Part shown: positions 8,255-18,135 of the stretch, in pieces
How positions within the stretch are numbered: the stretch's first letter is position 1
Layout: the number at the start of each line of letters is the position of its first letter
Source of the DNA: JAEUIG01 sp046349775
GTDB taxonomy: Bacteria; Planctomycetota; Planctomycetia; Planctomycetales; Planctomycetaceae
Direction: 5' to 3'
Length of the DNA stretch: 37,507 nucleotides
Assembly (NCBI GenBank): GCA_046349775.1
Contig: JAXMBS010000053.1
Location: 1 to 37,507 of the forward strand
Notes under the pieces: generated by a model
Told to the model about the DNA's origin: nothing
Database searches by the model: none
Seen by the model: only the letters and a program-made list of their open reading frames with translations
Translations under genes and position numbers: made by a program

Positions 8255-9157
8255 ATGCCCGTCCTGGTCAAATGCGAGTGCGGTCAATCCCTGCAGGCGC
8301 CCGATAAGGCGGCGGGCAAAGCGGTTCGCTGTCCTGAATGCGGCGAGGCAGTGAACGTCCGCGCACAAGGCTGTACCGAAGGAAGAGTTCGAGGACGATT
8401 TCAGCGAGCTTGAACCTGCTCCTCTCCGTCGGGCAGCGTCCTCTCAAAAGTTGCCGGCGGCAGTCCTCAAGTCGACCAAAAAGAAGGCAAAGCCGACGAC
8501 TCAGGCCGCCGAACCGGGGATCCCCAAATGGGTCTGGGCCCTGTTCATACTTGTGGGTTTTGGCGTCGGCAGCGTCGGCGGTTACCTCGGGGTCACGGCG
8601 ATCCTCAGCGCCGCCGCGAAGGACAATGCCGACGCCCCACCGGAGCCGCTGACATACTCGGAACATGCCCACAAGGAGGGGAACTTCAAGTTTGATTACC
8701 CGAACGGCTGGGAGGTCGCGTCCGGCGGCGGGACGGGGGGCGTCCCCCCGTGGGGCACGTTCTCGAAGGATGATGTGAGCGTCGATATCCGCGCCGACCT
8801 GAAAGGGGCGTCGATCGCGGACATCGCCAACGCGGGTGCCAATCAATCGACGGAAGAGTTGCCGCCGGAGCTCTCTCCGGTGGCCAAGGTCCACCAGTTC
8901 CAGCATGACGTAAAGTACAAGATCGAGTACGACGACTTCGAAGAAACGCCGGGGGGATTCTATGACGTCCCCTTCGGCCGCGGCTGGCTGTCGGAGTTCA
9001 CCGCTTCGGAAGGGGCGTTCGGCGGCAAGATTCATGGCTACCGCCTCACGCTGCTGGGGGGCATGCACCAGTTCAACGTGATCTGCAAGTGCCAGGAGAA
9101 GAACTGGCGCAGAACGAGCCGATGTTCGAGCGGGTGCTCAAGTCGATCAGCCGGTGA
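8255..9157 (+). CDS. Zinc-ribbon, single-TM protein with PsbP-like outer domain (two apparent frameshifts)
   Basis: The protein starts at ATG 8255 with a compact zinc ribbon (KCECGQSL ... RCPECGEAV, four cysteines). After a frameshift near 8357-8362 it continues in another frame with an acidic linker (PKEEFEDDFSELEP), a lysine-rich stretch, one membrane helix at about 8525-8610 (VWALFILVGFGVGSVGGYLGV) and a soluble domain (FKFDYPNGWEV ... FGGKIHGYRLTLLGGMHQFNVICKC) resembling PsbP/DUF1795-type domains. A second frameshift at 9105-9107, consistent with GGG read as GG, restores the first frame to give a C-terminus ending FERVLKSISR at 9157. Function is unknown; the ribbon-linker-TM-outer domain layout is frequent in planctomycetes. 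A perfect palindrome follows the stop. Confidence 0.7.
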
Positions 9158-9170
9158 CGAAAGGATTCAG

Positions 9171-9186
9171 TCCCGGCGCGCCGGGA
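9171..9186. terminator. Palindrome after the zinc-ribbon gene
   Basis: TCCCGGCGCGCCGGGA is a perfect 16-base palindrome 13 bases after the stop at 9157. It could act as a terminator, though no T run follows. Direct repeats of GGATTCAG flank it (9163-9170 and just after it). Confidence 0.4.
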
Positions 9187-9746
9187 CGGATTCAGGATTC
9201 AGAGACTGGCAGCGTGTGTCCCCCGTGCGACGCGCTGAATTCAGCAGACGCGTCAGTGGGGATCCGGGCATTGGGGATAGAAGGCTCGTGCTGGCTGAAG
9301 ACTGGCTCGGCGCAAGAGGCTCGCAATGAGAATCGTCTAACCGTTCGCCCCCTCCCCGGCCCTCCCCGCGAAAGCGCGGGTGGAGAGAGTTATTCTGTTG
9401 TGCCGGAGACCGGGGGTATCGCTGCGGCGCTCGCCTTGTAGGCTCGCTACGCTCAACCCCCGGCTACAGTCCATGACCCCGTTAGGGTCGTTCCACAATT
9501 CAGTCATCTGACGTCACCGCCGACCGGTTCAATCGTACGGAATGAAGCACGATTCGTGTCGGACAGAGCTGGAGCGGGTGGCTACTCTGAGTGCATTCTG
9601 ATCGATCGTGCGTTCACTCTGTTTAATTGATCACAACGCCGGATCAATCGTAGACCCGGTCTGCAATCAACGCTGACGTATTTCAGCGATCCACTCATGC
9701 TGAGTCGCGACCCAGCCTACGTTCCTGTTCATCCGCGACCGACGAT
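9187..9746. other. Gene-free spacer before the aldehyde dehydrogenase remnant
   Basis: Apart from the composite repeat at 9342-9490, I see no gene or RNA in these 560 bases. Short open frames overlap the repeat and have no recognisable protein character. Confidence 0.5.
9342..9490 (+). repeat. Composite dispersed repeat, copy A
   Basis: The blocks, in order, are GTTCGCCCCCTCCCCGGCCC, a small hairpin (CCCGCG ... CGCGGG), CGGAGACCGGGG, GGCTCGCTACGCTCA, CCCCCGGCTACA and a final CCCCGTTAGGG hairpin. The same blocks occur in the same order and orientation at 11460-11596. I see no coding content. Confidence 0.7.
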
Positions 9747-11326
9747 TCATCGTCCGAAATATCGCGGCAGAAGCGTATCAATTTCTGCAAGCCGTTCATC
9801 CGCACGCCCGCGCTGCGGCCGTGCATCAGGTCCAGCAGACCGCGTCCCGGAGTACACTCTGGCGTCGTAGGGATGCCACCACATATTGCATTTGAGCCAA
9901 CCCGCGTTGTCGTGCACGATCGCCTGCGGCTGCGTCATTTCGTCGAAGCCAAGCTGACCATGCGTGCGGCCGATGCCGGAGTGCTTGCAGCCCCCCCAGG
10001 GAACTTCCGGCAGCCCGTGACTCATCAGGTGGTCGTTGATCATCACGACCCCGGCCTGAACGCAGCGCGGCAGTTCGTCGGCCGTCCGCCGGTTCTTTGA
10101 CCAGACGGACGCCGTCAGCGCGAGCTCGCAGTCGTTGGCCAGCCGGACCGCATCATCCATCGATGCCACCGGCATGACGCACAGGACCGGCCCGAACGTC
10201 TCCTCGCGCATGATCGTCATCGAGTGCTCGACGTTCGTCAGCACGACGGCCGGCAGAAACTGTTCCGGCGCACCCGCCGGCGGCGACGCCTGCGCGCGGA
10301 TCACCGCCCCTGACGCACCGCCTCATCGACCTGCGCCGCGCACCTTTCGCGCCTGCTCCAGCGTCGTCATGGACCCGATGTCGATATCGTGATGGCCCGC
10401 ATCCGGTCCGATGCACGCAGTGCCGCAACCTTTGCGCCAACTGGTCGACGAACGCGTTGTAGACCGACGCATGCGCAATGAATCCGCTCGACCCCCGCAC
10501 TCGATTGTCCCGCGTTCTGCAAACCGCCCCAGATCGCCCCCGACGTCGCGCGGTCCAGGTCCGCATCGGGGCAGACCAGCATCGGGTCTTTGCCACCCAG
10601 TTCCAGCACCAGCGGCGTCAGCGTCTCCGCCGCGCGCGCCATGAGCTGGCGACCGACTTCGACGGAGCCGGTGAAGAACAACTTGTCGATTCCGCCGCCG
10701 AGGAACGCGTCTCCGGCCATGCGGCCCGGCGAGCCGACGTAGTGAAAGACGTCCTGCGGGACGACGCCCTGAACCAGCTCGGCGAGTGCCCGCCCGGTTC
10801 GAGTGTCTGCGTCGCGACTTTGAGGATCACGGCGTTACCGGCGAGCAGTCCTGTCACCACCTCCGAGAACGGGATCGTAAACGGATAGTTCCACGGCGAG
10901 ATCACTCCCACCACGCCGTACAGGACGCAGCGAATGCGGGTCTGCTTGTTGCCGGTGAGGACAGAATTCGGCCGGACCTTGCGGTCCTTGAGCCACGTTG
11001 GCGCTGCCGCACGTACCACCCGGCACGCAGTCGCGGCCGGCAGGACTTCCGTCGCGGGCATCGATCCGCGTCTTGCCGGTGTCGCGGGCGATGATCTCCG
11101 CCAGTGAAATCGGCCCGCTCGACGATCGCGTCCCTGATGCATGATCGCGGCTGCGATCCCGCACCGGCGTCGCGGCCCACGCCGGCTGAGCGGCGGCGCG
11201 GGCACGGGCGATTGCCGTTCGAACCTCTGCAACGGCTCTGCCCCCCCGCTGCGCTCCACCACCGCGACCAACCTCGTCACGCTCCGTCTTGTCTTCCACA
11301 ACCTGCGCGCACACTTTCAAAGTCAC
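9747..11326 (-). pseudogene. NAD(P)-dependent aldehyde dehydrogenase, broken by several frameshifts
   Basis: Read across all three minus-strand frames, this is a full aldehyde dehydrogenase. Its segments are EIIARDTGKTRIDA, YGVVGVISPWNYPF (cofactor-binding region), LFFTGSVEVGRQ, LVLELGGKDP (general-base Glu), GLQNAGQSSAGVERI, ASVYNAFVDQLAQ, DIGSMTTLEQA, and an unbroken C-terminal stretch (9747-10304) with EETFGPVLCVMPV and PWGGCKHSGIGR. At least five frame changes occur between 10300 and 11326. The position of the catalytic Cys (GQxC) is occupied by Ser (codon 10499-10501). The gene is either decayed or badly sequenced; the same error type affects neighbouring genes, so I cannot separate the two. 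Copies of a composite repeat lie on both sides. Substrate unknown. Confidence 0.82.
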
Positions 11327-11347
11327 CTTGAACTGATCGACAAAAAA

Positions 11348-11406
11348 GTGGAACCACGGGATACGCGAAAAAAAGGATTCGCCTCGCGTGTGTTCCGTGC
11401 TACTAA
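11348..11406. repeat. Degenerate ACGAAAAAA / TTCCGTG repeat, copy 1
   Basis: A-rich ACGCGAAAAAAAGGATT followed by GTGTTCCGTGCTACTAA resembles 11747-11800 (ACGAAAAAAGAATCC ... TGTTCCGTGGTTACTA). Both look like worn copies of one intergenic repeat. Confidence 0.4.
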
Positions 11407-11459
11407 CGATTGGAAGACTGTTTTCGTGCGATGAATCCTTGGTTGGATAGCCGAATCTC

Positions 11460-11596
11460 CGTTCGCCCCCCTCCCCGGCCCTCCCCGAAAACGGGGGAGG
11501 GGTGGTGTGTGCGCCCGGAGACCGGGGTTCGCTCCGCTTGCCTGACGGCTCGCTGCAGCCACCCCCGGCTACAATCTGTCGCCCCTCGCGGGGCTG
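11460..11596 (+). repeat. Composite dispersed repeat, copy B
   Basis: Same block order as copy A at 9342-9490: CGTTCGCCCCCCTCCCCGGC, a hairpin (CTCCCC ... GGGGAG), CCGGAGACCGGGG, GGCTCGCTGCAG, CCCCCGGCTACA, and a final CCCCTCGCGGGG hairpin. The remaining sequence of the 11327-11807 spacer holds two short degenerate repeats and no gene. Confidence 0.7.
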
Positions 11597-11746
11597 GCCG
11601 TCACGTCTCGAATCTCAAGTGGCTCATCGTCAACGTTTGATGCCTGAAGGCCGACAGCGGACTGCCAATTTGGTTGCGGCCGCAGGCGCGGCTGGGTCTT
11701 TCGCGGTGCCGCTATCGCTTCTTCATGAGCATCTGACCTGCGCGGA

Positions 11747-11800
11747 AATCACGAAAAAAGAATCCCCATTCCGCGTCGTCCGTCTGTTCCGTGGTTACTA
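11747..11800. repeat. Degenerate ACGAAAAAA / TTCCGTG repeat, copy 2
   Basis: ATCACGAAAAAAGAATCCCC ... CTGTTCCGTGGTTACTA lies just past the 3' end of the oxidoreductase gene and matches 11348-11406 in layout. Confidence 0.4.
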
Positions 11801-11807
11801 TTTCACG

Positions 11808-12920
11808 CTAAGTCAGCAGCGTCAGCGGATTGACCCGGTTCTTCAGCGGCAGCGCAACGGTTCCGCCGGCGCGATGCGATTCGAAAACGCCGGCGATCAT
11901 CTCCACCGTCCACCGCGCGTCGTACATGCTGCACCGCGGCTGCCGGCCCGGATCGCCGATGCAATCGATCAGGTCGTTCACCGCCAGCACGTTTCCCCCA
12001 TGAAGTCCCGAGGCTCCCGGCGGCTCCGGCTGCCCGACGCCGGCGGAGGTGATCTTCACCCAGTTCTTGCCGCTGCGTCCCGGCGACCAGGAAGAGTCCT
12101 GCAACACCTGGCACGGCGCCGGATGCCCTGTCAGGATCTCAATGACGCCTTCGGTGCCATAAATCGTCAGCCCAAATCGCGGCGGATTGCCCGCCGCACC
12201 GCGGTACGACGCCATGTATCCGGTCTTTCCCTCAGGCAGCCGGTACATCGCCGTAATGGCGTCCCCCGTCAGCGGACCGATCCCTTCATTGCCGGCTTTG
12301 ACGTCGGCCTGGGTGGCCAGATGCCCCTTGTTGAGCACCGTTGCCGTGCAGGTTTCGGGATCTCCGGCGAAGAACCGCATCAGGTCGAGGACATGGCTGC
12401 CCAGCACCCACAGGTCTTCGCCGCCGCCGCGATTCGCGTCCTCTTTGCCGCGCGCCCGCAGTTCCAGCACACGGCCGATGATGCCGTTCTTGATCTCGCG
12501 TTTGACCACGTCGACCGGCGGCGACCACCGCGTCTGATGCGCAATCGCCAGCTTGCAGTGTCGCATCTCGCACGCTTGGACGATCTCGTCCGCTTCCTGC
12601 AGGTCGCGACTGAACGGCTTCTCCATGTAGATGTGGCAGCCGTGCTCGGCAGCCGCAATGCACATGTCGCGATGCTGATCGAGCCAGCGCGGGCCGATCG
12701 CGACGATATCAAGGTGCTCCTTGTCGAGCATCTCGCGATAGTCGGCATAGCCCACCGGCGCTTTCGTGCGCTCAACCGCCTTGGCACGGCCGGCGTCGTC
12801 AGCGTCGGCCAGAGCGACGACCTGCGCACGGTCGATTTCCGCCCAGACGGTGTCGACCCCGTGGCCGTAGTCCCCATGCCCCGTCGCGCCGATGATCCCG
12901 ACTCGCAGTTTGTTCGCCAT
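11808..12920 (-). CDS. Gfo/Idh/MocA family oxidoreductase
   Basis: An intact 370-residue NAD(P)-dependent sugar or inositol dehydrogenase-type protein. The N-terminal Rossmann fold starts VGIIGATGHGDYGHG (7-21). The EKP motif (MEKPFS, 99-104) contacts the cofactor, and the C-terminal half has the family's beta-sheet domain (GRVLELRARG ... LWVLGSHVLDLMRFFAGDP, the usual active-site helix, with His in GSHVLD). The ATG at 12920 directly precedes the Rossmann strand, and no signal peptide is present, so it acts in the cytoplasm. Planctomycetes have many paralogues and the substrate cannot be read from sequence. A long open frame on the opposite strand is only a shadow of this gene. Confidence 0.92.
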   Translation of the reverse strand: MANKLRVGIIGATGHGDYGHGVDTVWAEIDRAQVVALADADDAGRAKAVERTKAPVGYADYREMLDKEHLDIVAIGPRWLDQHRDMCIAAAEHGCHIYMEKPFSRDLQEADEIVQACEMRHCKLAIAHQTRWSPPVDVVKREIKNGIIGRVLELRARGKEDANRGGGEDLWVLGSHVLDLMRFFAGDPETCTATVLNKGHLATQADVKAGNEGIGPLTGDAITAMYRLPEGKTGYMASYRGAAGNPPRFGLTIYGTEGVIEILTGHPAPCQVLQDSSWSPGRSGKNWVKITSAGVGQPEPPGASGLHGGNVLAVNDLIDCIGDPGRQPRCSMYDARWTVEMIAGVFESHRAGGTVALPLKNRVNPLTLLT

Positions 12921-13020
12921 GAGAGCGCCTTTGTCGGCTGGGAGAATCGCACGGCCGCATCACTTCCGCGCCGCAATCACAGCATGTCGCGGCCGACCTC
13001 GAATGTCGAGCGAGGCGGAA

Positions 13021-14230
13021 TCAGGTCATCGCCGCTTCGAATTGTGGGACCGGCAAATCGGATTTCCTGGCCCGTCGTTCCAGCCACGCAGCCACCGCAA
13101 GCTGTGCCAGGCAAGCGAACAGACCGACGCCGGCCACCACCCAAGGATCATTGCCGAACCGGTAAAAAGGAATTGCGGCGGCGTACACCATCACCGATCC
13201 GCAGCAGAACACCGCCAGCGAATGCCGGCCGGACACGACCACGGGTCGGAGCCAGGGACTGCTCCAGTTCGGCGGCCAGGAGGTCACCCAGTACGCCAGC
13301 AGATACGCCACCGCAGCAAAATGGACGAATCGGAGCGGCCCGAGCGTCGTCTTCGCGGTCAGCCAGCTCGTCGATAGATCGACCCACTGCAACCAATGCG
13401 GATCGGAGATGCCGGTCAGTCCCACGAGGAGCGTGCAGCTGGCCGACACCATTCCATACAGCACGATTGCGCCGGCCAGAGCCGCCAGGGCCCGGCGTCG
13501 AGGCACGCGCGTTGCGTCCGTCGCGCTCGTGATTACCGATCAGCATGCCCGTGATGATCAGCAACTGCCACGCCAGCGGATGAAACGACCAACCTGACGG
13601 CCAAGCAGGCGCCGGACCACGCCGGCGACACAGACGGCTGCACGGCCAGCCACAGGCCGAACGACGCGGCGGCGACGATCAGCCGCGCTCCTGCTGTGCA
13701 AGCAGCAGTGCCAGCAGCAGGCAGGGCAGGATCAGAATATAGAAGCCCAGGATGTCGATGCCGTAGGGAATTGCTCCTGGAGTGTCGCCATCTGCATGAG
13801 CACCTCGGCCAGCGGCCGCGAATCGAGCCGCAATGCATTCCGCGTCCAGTCCGTCATTCCTATCGGCGCTTAGGCCAGACGCCCGTGATGGCGGCCAACG
13901 TAGCAGATACCCACCGTATAACTGGCGCATACAGTTGTCCATGACCCGCCTGAGGCTCGCACGCAGGCCAGCTCGCGCGAGCCGGGCGGAATAGACCCAC
14001 CCGAACACCCAGCCCCGGCGAAGCACAAATGCTTCCGCGCTTGCTGGAAAATCCGAGACCGACGGGCAACCAGGGGCAGGATCTTGTTGCCGGAGGCCCA
14101 GTCCAGATGACTGAGCATGACGAGCGAAGGGCCAGCCCGCGAAAAAGTCGATCGACTGCAACCGCGACGACGAAGTCCGACAGTCTGGCGATGTCGGGGC
14201 AGACAAAACAGGGATGGTTGTGGCGACCAT
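13021..14230 (-). CDS. OpgC-like multi-pass membrane protein (several apparent frameshifts)
   Basis: Joined across frames, this encodes an OpgC-type protein. OpgC proteins are multi-pass inner-membrane acyltransferase-like proteins; characterised members succinylate periplasmic glucans. Segments in order are SRLQSIDFFAG (14230 end), LSHLDWASGNKILPL, SAEAFVLRRGWVFGWVYSARLARAGLRASL, RQLYGGYLL, YGIDILGFYILILPCLLLALLL, LLIITGMLIG, and an unbroken C-terminal 160 residues (13021-13506) with WVDLSTSWLTAKTTLGPLRF and VVSGRHSLAVFCCGS. At least five frame changes lie between 13500 and 14230. ATG 14230 is the best start, but given the frame changes it is uncertain. It follows the DUF1552 gene by about 50 bases in the same direction. 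Confidence 0.75.
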
Positions 14231-14282
14231 CGCCGAATTGTGCCAATCGGCGGCGATTTCGCACGTCGGCCGCCATCGCAGT

Positions 14283-15585
14283 TTACGACGTCAGCCCGGT
14301 GAGCACGCCATCGCCGCAGTACGCGGGATTGCCGAAGCTCGCGAGCTCATGCCCGAAGCCGTGCGCCAGTGCCATCAGGAACCGATTGTGCGGCACGCCA
14401 TAGGTGAGCGATCGTCCCATCTGGAACCCCAGCCCCGCCGCCGACGAGCACAAACGGCACGTTTTCCAGCGTGTGGGTGTTCCCCTTGCCGAGTTCATTC
14501 GTCCACACGAGCAGGGTGTTGTCGAGCAGCGAACCATCGCCGCCCGGTTCGGGCGTCTCCGCCAGCCGTTTTGCCATGTAGGCGAACTGCTCGCAGTACC
14601 AGTGGTTGATCTTCGTGAGCTGCTCCTGAACTGCGACATCGTCGTCCGGCTTGTGGGACATGTCGTGGTGCCGCCCCTCGATCCCCAGCCAGGACATGAC
14701 CGTATCAGCGACGGAACTCGTGAACTGGAACGTGGCCACACGCGTAAAGTCTTTCAGGAAGCTCTGGACGAGCAGTTCCGTCTGTAGCCGCGCGAGCTGC
14801 GGCATGTTCGCCTCTTCCTCGCGCACGCCCGGCTCCAGCGGCGGCACCGCGTGGCCGACGTCCACCGACGCGCGCAGCTCCTGTTCGAGTTCGCGGACCA
14901 GCGTCGTCTGCTCGTCGAGCAACCGCCGATCTTCGCTGCTCAGCGAGTTCCGCAACTGGTCGAGGTCGGCCTGCAGTTCGTCGAGGACGCTGGCGACATC
15001 GCCGCGGTCCTGCGTGTCACCGTACAGCCTGGCGAACATCTGGTATGGGTCATCGATCGGCGTGACCGGCTTGTTCGGCCCGGAATAGACCCAGCGGGTC
15101 CACGTGTCGGCCCGGTCCGGCACCATGACGCCGAACTCGAGGCGAGCCGAAGCGCGTCCGCGTCTCGGGCCACGACTGCAGGAAATTCCTGATTTCCTGG
15201 TCGATCGACAATCCGCTCGACCACCCGGCCGGCGTATCGCCACCCCCTGGATGTTGCCGGAGCAGCTCGATGCCGGTCAGCAGGCAGCCCATGCCGCATG
15301 TGCTGGTCGCCGTCGCCGCGCACCTTGTCGTGCAAGCCGTGCAGGATCAGCGTGCGGTCTTTGAACGGCGACAGCGGCTCGAGGCTCTTCTTCAAAGTGA
15401 ATTCATGCCCTTCCTCGTCCGGCCAAGTTCGGCTGGATGACGCCGTTGGGGCTGAACATCAGCACGATTCGCTGCTTGCGGGCAGCGGAGTTAGCGAACC
15501 CGAGGCTCGGCGATTGCACACAAACGGCAGCGCTTGCGTGGCCCAGGTCGCGGAGGAATTCGCGTCGTGTTCGGTCGTCGCGCAT
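14283..15585 (-). CDS. DUF1552 family exported protein (several apparent frameshifts)
   Basis: The start at ATG 15585 gives a Tat-type signal (RTRREFLRDLG, then AAVCVQSPSLGFA). Conserved DUF1552 parts follow in several frames: RIVLMFSPNGVIQPN, LEPLSPFKDRTLILHGLHDKV, MGCLLTGIEL, AGWSSGLSIDQEI, then a long unbroken stretch (14347-15243) with EFGVMVPDRADTWTRW, PVTPIDDPYQMFARLYGD and SLLDNTLLVWTNELGKGNTH. A last frame change near 14440 leads to the C-terminus MGRSLTYGVPHNRFLMALAHGFGHE ending at 14283. The family is a planctomycete relative of the sulfatase-like DUF1501 group and has no established function. It is regularly encoded next to DUF1592 proteins, as here (83 bases downstream of one). 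Confidence 0.82.
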
Positions 15586-15667
15586 GCCGGGTATGGGTTG
15601 GAGGTTGGGGTGCCTGGTCGTTTGGTGTTTGGTCGTCTGTTGAAAGTCTGTTTCTGATCGCTGACAG

Positions 15668-17981
15668 CTACTTCTGCGCCGCTGTATGCCGCTGCTGATC
15701 TCCGATCTCCCGCATCCACAGCCCCGACTCCGTCGTCAACTCTACCAGCAGCGTCTTGATGCTGAAACCGGATTCTGCAAAACGGCTCGTTCGATGCTCC
15801 AGTCGATCCGAACCGAACGCCTGGACGGCTGATTCGTCAGTTGCCGAAAGATCTGCGCGTCGAACAAAAGCGGACTGCGGCTTCGCGCGAATTCGCCAGA
15901 AACGTCGCCAGCCCCGCGCTCCGTGCAATTCGACGGTTTCCCCCTGACGTGTGATGTAGGCGCCGGCGGCATTCACCGGTCGTCCGCGATCTTCGATGCG
16001 AAATCGTCCGACCGCGTCAAACTGCTCCAGCGAGAATCCGAGGTTGTTGATCATGTATTCAGGCCTGGCACTGCTCGGCAGCCGTTTGTAAGGAGACGCG
16101 CTCGCGGGTCGAAAGATCGGGATGTAGCTCCGGCGGCAGCGTAGCTGTGTTTCCGGCATCGGGCGGCGGCTTGAGGAAGCGTCCCAGCATGTTGCGCGGC
16201 GAAACACGCCGCGATGAATCGGCGAACTTGCGTCGCGGTATGCGAAACCTGCCATCAGATACGGGTGCGTCAGTACGCCCGCCGTGACCGCTTGAGAATC
16301 GACGCGGCTCGAAGCCGCCGGACTGTGGCACTGGAAATCCGCTTAACGCCGCGATCCGCGGGCTGACATATAGGGACTCGATCAGAAACAGATCACGGAA
16401 ATCAGACGCCTCGCTCCACACCACGTCGCGCAGCAGCAGGTCCAGCGAAGCACGCAAGTCGGCTGCCAGGGGCGCATCGAATCCGGGATACAGCTCGGAG
16501 TTCTTCTGGAGATTGTAGTCCGATCGGTTCAGCCACTGATGCAGCGGCGCTCGCGAACCTTGAATGCCAGCCGCGGATCGGCCTGCATCCGCTGCGCTCG
16601 CGGTCAGCTGTTCGCGGGTGCGCAGCTCGCTGCGGGCTGCCGCCGCCAGCAACTCGTCATCCGGCAGCGAATCCCACAGCGAGAATGACAGCAGCCACGA
16701 TGCTGCGTCGTAGTCGTCGAATCCGTCCGAATCGCTGGCCGCTTCGCGGAACAGGAACCTGCGGCGACTTGAGGACGAGCAGGACGACTCGTTTGACGCC
16801 GGATTTTCGTCCGGCGCCCTCGGCCAGCACGCGGTCGACGATCCGTTCGCGCTTGCGCGGCAGTCAAGGGGCGGGCGAAACGCCCGCTCCGCGAACCGTG
16901 TGCAAAACACCTGCACCTGCGCTGCGTCGCCGTCTTCCGGCCGCAGAACGACTCCAGCTTCGTCGTGATCGCCGCGGCGGTCTCCAGGAGCGGCTTGCGG
17001 TCGCCGCCTCGTCCCATTCCTTCGAGACCAGCGTGCCGCGGCTCGTATCCCTGGCTGCGATCATCGGGAGGAAACGGCGTGCACCACCTGCACTTCGGGC
17101 ACTTCTTGTGCACGCAGGAATCTGCCCGGAATGACCTGTTCCGCACCATGCGGCGGCTTCCACTTCAGCCGCACTGCTGCGACCTTTTCTTTCGCCGCCT
17201 TCGACTTGAAGAACTCCATTTTCAGGAAGTAGTACCGCCCGCCCAGGAGCGGCGCCGTCGCTCGCCAGGTGACGTTTTCCCCGGACCGCACGCTGCCGTC
17301 GATCAGCGGCGCGCCATAGTCGTTCAACCACAGGCGGATGCCGTTCTGCGTTTCGACGATGAACTCGTACTCGCCCGTGTCCGGCGCGAAGACCGCCCCA
17401 TGCCACCACATGCCGAACTCTTCGGCGCCGATCTTTTCCGGATTCGGACTCGCTTCGCCGAAGTCGAAATCAATCCCGGGATCGGTCCGCGTAAACGAGT
17501 GGTCGTCCATCGGCCCGTCGCGGACCTGCAGGTATCGGCCAAGCAGCCCCGGCTCGTCTCCCAGTTGCGGCGGGCGCGGGCGAAACGACGCAATCAGATC
17601 GGCCACGGCGTTCCGATACTGCCGCACAGTCAGCCGTGAGTACTCCACCCGCGCCGGTCGCCGCCGCGCCTGGGCCACCGGCGAATAGAAGTCTTCGTGA
17701 ATGAACGCCGCCACCCGCGCCGCATCCTCGCCGGTGCACGTGCCGGGGGCGTCCTGCGGCATTGTTGCCGCAATCACTTTCGCCAGCTCGGCGACCGATT
17801 TGTCGCCGATCAACGGCTCTGGGGCGTTCTCCGTCCCTGCTCCTGCCGCTCCGTGACAGCGCGCACACTGCCGCTGGTAAGACTCCACACCGGTCTCCGC
17901 ATGACCGATCTCCGTCCAGCCGACGCTGAACGCAATCAGACCGGCCGACAGGGCCACCTGACTGCTGAACAATTTGAACAT
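15668..17981 (-). CDS. DUF1592-type protein with cytochrome c and PA14-like domains (several apparent frameshifts)
   Basis: ATG 17981 begins a signal peptide (MFKLFSSQVALSAGLIAFSV). A cytochrome c motif CARCHG follows (haem attachment CxxCH), then a DUF1587-like segment (YSRLTVRQYRNAVADLIA) and a PA14-like sandwich (LLGRYLQVRD ... GMWWHGAVFAPDTGEYEFIVET ... GGRYYFLKMEFFKSK). Continuing across at least four frame changes (about 17060-17100, 16950, 16880 and 16230), the DUF1592/DUF1588/DUF1585 parts appear: FAERAF, LLSFSLWDSLPDDELL, LFLIESLYVSPRIAAL, NMLGRFLKPPPDA, ELHPDLSTRERVSLQTAAEQCQAC and INNLGFSLEQFDAVGRFR. Such proteins are periplasmic haem proteins specific to planctomycetes and relatives; the reaction is unknown. 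It heads a minus-strand group with DUF1552 and OpgC-like genes. Confidence 0.85.
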
Positions 17982-18135
17982 GCGCAGCGGAGGCAACAAT
18001 CCGATACCCTGCTGTTGCTGGCCGAGGGAATCCTGACGACCATAGGGGGTCGTCAATCATGGCGGGAGAGTGCGGCAGGATCGTAGCGCCACTTGGCAGG
18101 CGGCTGGGTCCATTCTAACCGTCGTCCAGCCCCGG

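Noticed and set aside
9187..9746. Insertion-sequence remnant
   Set aside because: No transposase-like protein fragment and no target-site duplication could be found; only a dispersed repeat is present.
11502..13532. 676-residue open frame on the plus strand
   Set aside because: It lies antisense to the intact Gfo/Idh/MocA gene and the OpgC-like gene and is rich in Arg/His/Pro without domain character; long antisense frames are common in GC-rich DNA.
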